Shown piece after piece: positions 57,381 to 64,000 of a stretch of 64,000 bases of DNA. The translations under genes and the position numbers were made by a program. The DNA is from Pseudoips prasinana (Eukaryota > Arthropoda > Insecta > Lepidoptera > Nolidae). The notes under the pieces were generated by a model that ran no database searches, was not told the origin of the DNA, and was given only the letters and a program-made list of their open reading frames with translations. The number at the start of each line of letters is the position of its first letter. Positions within the stretch are counted from its first letter, which is position 1. Location of the stretch: the NCBI GenBank assembly GCA_951640165.1, contig OX621245.1, positions 17,662,330-17,726,329 of the forward strand, read 5' to 3'.

Positions 57381-60300
57381 CTGAAATGAGAGAAATGAAA
57401 CAATTACACGTTTTTTAGAAGGGAAACTAAAATCTGTAGGGGAAACAGCGCACTACGCTGAATACATCTTACAAATACTGCACTGTTATATGGCGCTGTC
57501 AACCAGTATCTATAAAAATACTTAATGGAATTTGTTTCTTACCCACCAAAATTATAAAAAGTAGTCATTTATTTGTGTTATAATATTATTTATTTTTAAC
57601 CCTTTATAAGACAAAGGGAATCAATTTACCACCTTATCTTGAGCTATTTTGTACCTATAGTTTATCATGTCAGCCAAATTACGTCCACTGCAGTCTGCCG
57701 TCCTTATCAAAAGTGCAATAACTCGGTTTTTTTAGCAAACAGAGTTAATTACATATTCGTATTCAGCAAAACGAGCTCTATATTTTCTTCTTTGACAGTT
57801 TTTACGTATCTATCACCATTCCTGTTTTTTCACTAGGCATAACTGCAATATATCGGAATATTTTTTACTTATCAAGAGTAAAATTACTTGAGTTGTGGCA
57901 AGGTAAGCTAAATTTTTGTGCAATATTACTAGTGATAACTGCAATAAACGGAATTATTTTACTTTGAATAAGAACATCCTTAATTTGATGACCATATTTT
58001 CTAATCATAAGGGCAATAACTTTGCGTTACTGCAGATCTTTTACTAGTCAAAAGTGCAACAAGTCGAGTTATTACATTTCATGACCTTATTTTGTAGACG
58101 TAAGGGCAATAACTTTACGTTAATGCAGCTTTTCTACTCGTCAAAAGTGCAACAAGTCAAGTTATTAAAATAGTCTTATCTGCCCAGCGACATAAATATA
58201 ACGATAATGCACTAATCTTTAATGGAAAAATATCCTGGCGGTAAGATACTACGTAGACATTTGCATAAGTTAAATACTTTTAGCCTGGGCATACTTTCAT
58301 GTCAGTTGATCATTTTCACCCCCAAGTCGAATTGTCATTGAAGAAGAAGAAAGTTTAAGACTTTGAGGACTTCATAGATTGTGTGAGATAGTCCAATTAA
58401 AAAAATAATAGCGTAAAAATCATGACAGCATCTTATTTTTATTACAACGAAGATGCTCTTCTCAGCACATGATCAGAGACTTAACAGAGATATAATATAC
58501 TTAACTTAATATATAAAAAAACATCATGGTGGTCAGAGCCGAAAGAGGGGGTTTCACAATTACATTTTTTAGAGGAGAATATTAGATTTCCTTCAAGTAA
58601 AAAAAAAAAACAAATCATTCCAAATTTTTACAAATAATAGTTCTCCGAGAGGGATAACCAAAGAGCGCAAAGCAAGAATACTAGTAGATCTGATACCTTT
58701 AATGCCTGTTACTAGGAGAGATTTCTGATTAAATTTACCTGAAACCTCCCGGGTGTCAAGTATGTATTGAGCAAAGTTCACTCTAAGGCTGTTTTTTTTA
58801 CGTTTAGTACGTTAGAAATTGATTAACTAAGATCTAATCCTTTTTTCCTCATTTTATTAATACATTATTTATTAAGACCTCAATATTTTTATAAGTAACT
58901 AACTAACGTTATATATGTAAGGCTAAGCTAGCCTTACATATATAACGTCAGTTAGTTGGTTAGTATGTCTAATGAAAACCGCAATAAGTAGGAAACTTAT
59001 TGCACTTATGGTTAGAACATACTATAACATACAGTAAGCATCTGCTACTTAAAACTGCCTTACTAACGATAAGTGCACTAACTACGTTACTTATTGCGCT
59101 TAAGACTAGTAAACAATCTGTCTATTTGTGAAACAGTTCTTAACATCAGTACAATACCATTATTTTAAATAGCTTAAACAACACATTTCAAAATTTCAAG
59201 TACTGTTTAATATTCTATACATTTTTATCTATAACCTGTAAAAATTTCAAGCCAGTACATTAAATAGGGATGGAGATACAAACAAAACAAAAATAAAAAC
59301 TTTAACAGCGTTTTTCTCGAAAGTAAGTTGGACCTAGTTATTGCACTTTAAATAAGGACGGCAGTACTGGAGCAAAGCCTCTCCAAACAATGACATGGGA
59401 CATAACATAATTGCCACGCTAGGCAGACGGGTTGGCGATCGCAGTGGATGGTCACATTTCCCAGAAAAAATCTGCCGCTTAGTTGTCTGGTTGCCATAGT
59501 AGGTAGGCTCTGCCTAGTCTGGAATTAGGTTGCAGTGTGTTATTTGCCCCACGCACGATAGCTATTTATGTACTACTGTCAAGAAAGTACCGGGAAAAGA
59601 TCAATAATATACAAATTGTTTGTTGTTCATCCAAATTTATTTTATCACCTTCAAAGTATGCTCCTTCAGAAACGATACACTTACACCAACGAATAATCCA
59701 TTCATCAAAACATTTTTTAAACGCTGCTTTCGGAATTGAGTTCAGTTCTCGCCGCGAATTCTCCTTTATGTCTTCTACCGATTGAAAACGGGTACCACGA
59801 AGTGGTAATTTGAGTTTAGGAAAAAGAAAGAAGTCAGCTGGAGCCATATCTGGTGAATATGGTGGCTGCTGGATGGTATTTGATGAGTGTTTGGTCAAAA
59901 ATTCGTTCACAATGATGGCCTTGTGCGAAGCCGCATTATCGTGGTGCAAAATCCAAGAATTTTCTTTCCACGAATCTGGCCTTTTCCGAATTTGCTGTCT
60001 TAAACGCCGCATAACGCTCAAATAATATTCTTTATTTACCGTTCGACCTTCCGGTAAGAATTCAGAGTGCACAACACCGCGATAGTCAAAGAAAACGGTC
60101 AACATGACTTTGACTTTTGATCGACTTTGGCGTGGTTTTTTCGTTTTTTTCGGTTCCGGTTCAGTTGGAAGGCGCCACTCCGAAGCTTGTTGACTAGTTT
60201 GCATGTCAAACTCGTAAACCCACGTCTCGTCACCAGTTACAATGCGTTTCATGAATGTTGGGTTGGAATTGACTCGTTCTACCATGTCCTTAGCGACATT

Positions 60301-62665
60301 CATGCAATTGAGTTTTTGGAGAAAATTCAGATCTTTTGGGACTAGCCGAGCGGCAACATGTTTCATACCCAAATGATTAGTTAAAATGGTACGAATCGAC
60401 TCGTGAGATACAGAAAGTTCGGCGGCTATCTCTCTCAGAGTTGAATGAGGATTTTCAGTCACTATTTCCTTCATTATTTTTTTTTTTTTTTTCTTTGTAT
60501 GACGCTACAGTTAGCCTAGGAGGCTTTCACTGCTTCACCGGACTATAGAGGCGAGCAGAGGGCTCGAGCCGTCTAGATCTATTTCCTTCACTTTTGCGAT
60601 GTTAACTTCAGTTGCAGACGTTGATGGCCTACCAGAGCGAGGCAAATCTTTCATTACATCTCGACCGCTTTTGAACGCTTCGAAGCACTCATAAGCACGA
60701 GTTTTTGATAAAGTCGATTCACCGTAAGCCTTCTGTAACATTTTCAGTGACTCCGAACACGAAATTCCATTAACGATGCAGACAAACTCTTTGTTCGATA
60801 TTTTGTCCATTATGAAATTCGCAATACACACTATATATGATATTACTAAAACCAGCACTGTATTTAATATAATTAACAGATGCAACACAAATTCCGCGCC
60901 AAAATAGAAAACAGTTGTGCCAATCTAACAACAACAACAAAAAAACAAAAAATTGATTTTGGAACCAAAAACAAATCATCCATTCCCGATACTTTTTTGA
61001 CTGAATGTATTTTATCGCCTAATATGAGGATTCTCAGAAATTTTTACTAAAGTCGCTCCACTCCTTTTGGAACCATACATAGATAAAAAAGTTTGTATCT
61101 TTTGTATAAGTATGTCGGTCTGCCTTAAGTATATTGTCTAGGAAAAGTTGAAGGTCTTCCTGTAATACTATGTACGTACAGACGCCAGCACATCAAGCTA
61201 CCTCGACCTGTCAATTTTCCCCAAATTGAAAGTGAACCTTATGATTATGTGTATGAAGTTGAAAACCTATAAAAGAAATTTAACAAAAGTAACTTACCTT
61301 TAATTGAGCGTTAGTCTTCTTGAGAGCCAGTAATTCTTCTTGGTGACGTTTCTCCTCTGCGGCCCTCAGTTCAGCCGCCCGTCTCTCTAGCTGTTCTGTC
61401 TTTTGTTTTAACTCCGTACATTGCTTCTCGAGCGCAGAACGTTCCGTTTCCAGCTTAGCTACTTGCTCCATTAGATCTGATTTTCCTTGTTCGGACTAGA
61501 AGAAAAATTACCACACTATACGTATATTGTCAGGTAGAATCTGCTTAGAATGTAACTGCTTTATTACGCCTGAAGCACTTGGGTATTAACATACACTTTT
61601 ACTTGTCAAGCTCACAATGCAGCAGTAAAGTATTATACAATATTAAAATAATATTGTACAAAAATATCAATTAATTACAAAACTACATTTTAGATTAAAC
61701 CAAGTCCGTCCATGCGGTCCGTCATAACATATAAAAACCGGCCAAGTGTAAGTCGGACTCGCACATGAAGGGTTCCGCAGCAGCAAGTATTTCAGTTGAT
61801 TAAATGAAAGGTACATTGCGGTTTACGATTTATGACGCATTAAAAAAAAACTACTTACTAGATTTCGTTCAAACCAATTTTCGTTGTTAGTTTACATGGT
61901 AATGTATATAAAGAAAGAGAAAGAAGAAGAAAAAAAAATGATATTAGGAACCTCAATATCATTTTTGAAGACCTATCCGTAGATAAAAATTTTGAGTTTC
62001 GGTTCTATGTATTGGGATCCCCAAAATTATTATTATTTTTCTATTTTTATGTAAAAATCTTAATGCGGTTCACAGAATACATCTACTTACCAAGTATCAA
62101 CAGTACAGCTCTTATAGTTTCGGAAAAAAATGGCAGTGACATACGGAAGGACAGACAGACAGACAGACATGACGAATCTATAAGGGTTCCGTTTTGTGCC
62201 ATTTGGCTACGGAACCCTAAAAATGTTGTAACTCCTTAATTAACAAATTATTTTCCAATTATTCTTTTAATTAACTAGTCCTTTTTTTATAAATTGAAGA
62301 CACTGAGCAGTTGGATAACGCAGCCAGTTTTAGCCAGCTCAACCAGTTTTATTTAAGAGTGAATTACCTTAGGGGGTTTCCGGCCACAGCTCTGTCTCAA
62401 CATTTCACTTTGTTAGTCCTCGTAGCCAAATATATTAGATACTAAACAAGGAATATAGTCAATTCGGTTATATTAGTGGGTAAACTATTTGACCTAATCA
62501 AAATTATAAAATATGGCGATGACGGTAACAACGAACCTGTAGAGCTTTCCTCATCCCAAAAGCAATGGAGCTGCAATAAAGCGTTTGGTAGGCCTCCATA
62601 GTGATCCTTGCCTCATCACGGACCCTCAGAAGCAAGAGGCCCCGTTCACCGCAGTTTATAGTAAC
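57345..62665 (-). CDS. Dnali1: Axonemal dynein light intermediate chain (DNALI1/p28 family), last three coding exons, 5'-partial
   Basis: DNALI1/p28 is a light chain of single-headed inner-arm dyneins in motile axonemes; in insects it is expected in sperm flagella and ciliated sensory neurons. Three minus-strand exons join in phase 0 to 120 codons and match the family C-terminus in order: VTINCGERGLLLLRVRDEAR and MEAYQTLYCSSIAFGMRKAL; SEQGKSDLMEQVAKLETERS and the coiled coil to TNAQLK; AQLEGIIAPKK and TAA. The ending (TNxQLKAQLEGIIAPKK) is nearly identical to the vertebrate protein as I remember it. The N-terminal part, roughly half the usual ~250 residues, is not in 62666-64000 and should lie beyond the window. 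The gene converges on scrib, and its introns are loaded with transposons. Confidence 0.92.
57691..59369. mobile_element. 1.68-kb terminal-inverted-repeat element without coding capacity
   Basis: The left end CAGTCTGCCGTCCTTATCAA then AAGTGCAATAACT is mirrored by the right end AGTTATTGCACTTTAAATAA then GGACGGCAGTACTG. The interior is AT-rich with many AAGTGCAATAA/AAGGGCAATAACTTT motifs, a 94-bp unit in two tandem copies (57989-58082, 58083-58170), and a ~33-bp-arm palindrome at 58897-58960. No transposase frame remains. The superfamily is unknown, and no clear target duplication is seen. Confidence 0.65.
58897..58964. repeat. Palindrome inside the 1.68-kb element
   Basis: Arms TAACTAACTAACGTTATATA/TGTAAGGCTA and TAGCCTTACA/TATATAACGTCAGTTAGTTG are complementary apart from one indel and a few mismatches; the loop is only a few bases. 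Confidence 0.8.
59580..60810 (-). pseudogene. mariner transposase, interrupted
   Basis: The N-terminal part (minus 60810 to about 60580) starts MDKISNKEFVCIVNG and has the helix-turn-helix linker PRSGRPS. The C-terminal part (from 60473 to about 59580) has a second HTH (STLREIAAELSVSHESIR), TGDETWVYEF, HHDNAASH and YSPDMAPADFF. The three catalytic aspartates are present with 34 residues between the second (HDN) and third (PAD), i.e. DD34D. The reading frame is broken between VKEI and VTEN by the retroposed insert, which brings stop codons. Cut-and-paste activity from this copy is therefore not expected, though all catalytic residues survive. Confidence 0.9.
60474..60578 (-). mobile_element. 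Poly(A)-tailed retroposed insert within mariner
   Basis: A 12-bp direct repeat CTATTTCCTTCA lies at 60462-60473 and 60579-60590. Between them the minus strand reads AGACGGCTCGAGCCCTCTGC, CTCTATAGTCCGGTGAAGC, AGTGAAAGCCTCCTAGGCTA, ACTGTAGCGTCA and an A-run of about 18-20. Target duplication plus 3' poly(A) is the signature of LINE-mediated retroposition. A related segment is at 49817-49853. The source RNA is not recognised; a short SINE is likely. Confidence 0.8.
61179..61285. mobile_element. MITE fragment, CAGACGCCAGCACATC family, copy 3
   Basis: After TA, CAGACGCCAGCACATCAAGC is followed by the family interior (GTGAACCTTATG, AAGTTGAAAACCTATAAAAG). The right inverted end is missing, and the repeat stops next to the Dnali1 exon whose donor is at 61293-61297. 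Confidence 0.7.
61298..61495 (-). CDS. Dnali1: Dnali1 penultimate exon (coiled coil)
   Basis: Minus strand: acceptor TTCTTCTAG, 66 codons from SEQGKSDLMEQVAKLETERS through AAEEKRHQEELLALKK to TNAQLK, donor GTAAGT. Heptad-like charged coiled coil, as in the DNALI1 C-terminal half. The ATG at 61471 is internal. Confidence 0.93.
61496..62536 (-). other. Dnali1 intron with an interspersed repeat
   Basis: About half is the lepidopteran repeat at 61734-62221; nothing else is recognised. Confidence 0.6.
61734..62221 (+). repeat. Widespread lepidopteran repeat, about 490 bp
   Basis: Begins AACCGGCCAAGTGTAAGTCG, GACTCGCACATGAAGGGTTC; contains GGACAGACAGACAGACAGAC; ends GGGTTCCGTTTTGTGCCATT, TGGCTACGGAACCCTAAAAA. 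The pattern is well known to me from many moth genomes; its class is not settled here. The 62012-62239 frame is part of it. Confidence 0.7.
62537..62665 (-). CDS. Dnali1: Dnali1 exon: VTINC...FGMRKALQ
   Basis: Minus strand: acceptor TTATTCCAG, 43 codons reading VTINCGERGLLLLRVRDEAR, ITMEAYQTLYCSSIAFGMRK and ALQ, donor GTTCGT. CxERGLLLLRVRDE and AYQTLYxSSxAFGMRKALQ are the most conserved blocks of the family. Phase 0 both sides. Confidence 0.94.
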
Positions 62666-62984
62666 CTGGAATAATACTAACTGAAGTGCCTACTACTACG
62701 AGGGCAGCATTTATAAACGATCTTGATTCTGAGAGAAGCGTATCTGCTTCTCAATTAACAATAGAAGCGAGTTGTGACTTAACCCGTAAGTTCCTACAGC
62801 AAGTATGACTAGACTTTCAAGCTATAAGATTTTCCTTTTTAGTGAAACTAAATCATATGAACAAGAAACACAAATCAGAAACACTAATCAGAAAAATTAA
62901 ATTCATTTTTTTTAAGAAAAATTACGAACGGTAATGTTATAAAAGGAAGATTTGCTGTGTAGCTGACGGCTAAGAGGAATATTG
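62666..62984. other. Dnali1 intron, nothing recognised
   Basis: No further Dnali1 exon is found between here and 64000. Confidence 0.45.
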
Positions 62985-63875
62985 GCACCTATCTCAACCC
63001 GTAAGGGGCGTAGAATTCGTCCCGAGATATACCAGAGAACGGGCGTGAGCGTCAGAATGGCTGGTTGCCTATGGCAGGCAGCTCTGAAAGTATATTGAAG
63101 AATTCCTACCCAATTGCTAATATTTGCTTCGTTTGTTCAATAATTGCTACATATGATACATTCAGAGAAATATGAATATTTTTTTGACCAGCCATTCCGA
63201 CGTCAGAATGGATGGTGTCCGTCGTTTTCAGCGTGAAAGACGCAAAATTTCTAAACGTTTGTTGTATCAATAATCGCTTTCTAATTGCTTCATTCGCCAA
63301 TTTAAGTTTGAGCTTCGTACATACATTAGGTAAAAAAATATAGCTTTTATTATTTATTAATATTTGCAATTGTAAACGCCTGCAAGATTTGAACAAGACG
63401 CTATAGCACAAAAAAACTGTTGCCTTTCCAAATTATCAGGCACTTTTTCGTACAAATAATAATAAAAGTCATATTTTTTACCAAATGTATGTAAGAAACT
63501 CAAACTTTAATTGGTGAATGAAGCAATTATTGATACAACAAACTTTTGAAATTTCGCTACTTTCACGCTGAAAACGGGGGCTGCCATCCATCCTGACGTC
63601 AGAATGGATGATCAAAAAAAAGCAATTATTGAAGAAATTAAGCAAATATACGCAATTGGATAGCAATTATTCAATTTACTTTCTGAGCCACCTGCCATAG
63701 GCAACCAGCTATTCTGACGCTCACGAACGGGCAGCAGCGTTCTTCTGAGTATTATGAAGATCTACTTTCGAGCGACAACCCGTCTGCCAAGAGTGGCGTA
63801 TATGGCATATCCCCCCAATGTTGGGTGAGGCTCGGCTGCAGCAGTGGACGCCATTCGGCTGACATGATGAAGCCA
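62985..63875 (-). repeat. Interspersed repeat, 'GTCCACTGCTGGA' family, copy 4 (split by a fold-back element)
   Basis: Left part has CAACCCGTAAGGGGCGTAGA and CCGAGATATACCAGAGAAC; right part has GGGCAGCAGCGTTCTTCTGA, CCCGTCTGCCAAGAGTGGCG and GCAGCAGTGGACGCC. Its order matches the minus-oriented copy at 25050-25295. Confidence 0.65.
63045..63724. mobile_element. Fold-back DNA element, 680 bp, long inverted arms, 8-bp target duplication
   Basis: GAACGGGC at 63037-63044 and 63725-63732 brackets the element. Its ends are GTGAGCGTCAGAATGGCTGG and the complement on the right (CCAGCTATTCTGACGCTCAC, one mismatch). The arms stay complementary for roughly 300 bp (for example TTTTCAGCGTGAAAG and GTTTGTTGTATCAATAAT on the left, complements on the right). 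The ~100 bp centre is unique. No transposase frame. An 8-bp duplication is typical of hAT and P superfamilies. Confidence 0.85.
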
Positions 63876-64000
63876 CAAGCTTTTCGATATACCCGTCTTT
63901 ATTGAAACAGGACGAATTTTAGCCACGTTTCAAAGCTAGCATAATGTAATACAGTAGGTACCGTATTAACGAGTGCTCATATGAAAAACTACAGTTAGTC
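63876..64000. other. Window end, nothing recognised
   Basis: Short AT-rich stretch; the remaining Dnali1 exons are expected further on. Confidence 0.4.

Larger units (their letters stand above)
57665..59520 (+). repeat. Interspersed repeat, 'GTCCACTGCTGGA' family, copy 3 (split by an insertion)
   Basis: Left part 57665-57690 (CATGTCAGCC, ACGTCCACTG) and right part 59367-59520 (CTGGAGCAAAGCCTCTCC, CCACGCTAGGCAGACGGGTT) together make the family seen at 13234. The 1.68-kb element sits exactly between CCACTG and CTGGAG. Confidence 0.55.
59573..61007 (-). mobile_element. mariner transposon, about 1.43 kb, with a secondary insertion
   Basis: TA at 59571-59572 and 61008-61009 flank inverted ends: CTACTGTCAAGAAAGTACCG on the left and, on the minus strand from the right, CATTCAGTCAAAAAAGTATC. 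It encodes a single mariner transposase on the minus strand. The 105-bp retroposed insert at 60474-60578 splits the gene. Full-length mariners are about 1.3 kb, so apart from the insert the element is nearly complete. Confidence 0.88.
57381..61297 (-). other. Dnali1 last intron (3.9 kb), mostly transposon
   Basis: Contains an interspersed-repeat host split by a 1.68-kb inverted-repeat element, a mariner, a retroposed insert within the mariner, and a MITE fragment ending about 13 bp from the splice donor. Little unique sequence remains. Confidence 0.7.

Noticed and set aside
59566..60474. A 302-codon frame as an active host or transposase gene
   Set aside because: It is the C-terminal part of a mariner transposase whose N-terminal part is cut off by a retroposed insert; its ATG is created at the insertion border.
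62666..64000. Search for further upstream Dnali1 exons
   Set aside because: Frames here (63106-63411, 63478-63666 minus) fall in the fold-back element; nothing matches the family's N-terminal half.

Overview
The window is animal, almost certainly lepidopteran, genomic DNA. It is AT-rich with short exons, GT-AG introns and AATAAA signals, and it is full of repeats that look typical of moths and butterflies: tRNA-type SINEs, non-LTR retrotransposon 3' ends, TA-flanked MITEs and a mariner. Two host genes can be built exon by exon. Family assignments rest on protein motifs read by eye and remembered; no database search was run.

Positions 1-21085 hold no recognisable exon. They are most simply the intron (or 5' flank) upstream of the first visible exon, peppered with SINEs, LINE ends and MITEs, with a CpG-rich island near 11.6 kb and a 233-bp direct duplication near 19.6-20.1 kb.

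Positions 21086-55719 (+) carry the 3' part of scribble (scrib), the LAP-family polarity scaffold. All four PDZ domains are present, each split over two exons, followed by a long disordered C-terminal region. I place 23 phase-consistent exons for the long form (1593 residues after the first split codon) and one alternative terminal exon at 45489-45524 that would end the protein just after the PDZ4 linkers. The N-terminal leucine-rich repeats are not in the window. A 461-codon exon (47683-49065) carries two RVxF-like motifs. The 3'UTR runs from 55720 to about 57100.

Positions 57215-62665 (-) carry the last three exons of the axonemal dynein light intermediate chain gene (Dnali1 family), convergent with scrib; their 3' ends lie within about 100-150 bp. 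The last coding exon is 11 codons plus stop. Its final intron is largely transposon: a 1.68-kb inverted-repeat element and a mariner whose transposase is broken by a 105-bp poly(A)-tailed retroposed insert. The 5' exons lie beyond position 64000.

The repeats are the most unusual part: a family of 5S rRNA-derived SINEs (four copies, two with clear target duplications), a fold-back element with 8-bp duplications nested in another repeat, several TA-flanked MITE families, and a 76-bp tandem array. No virus, toxin gene, CRISPR array or rRNA/tRNA gene was found.
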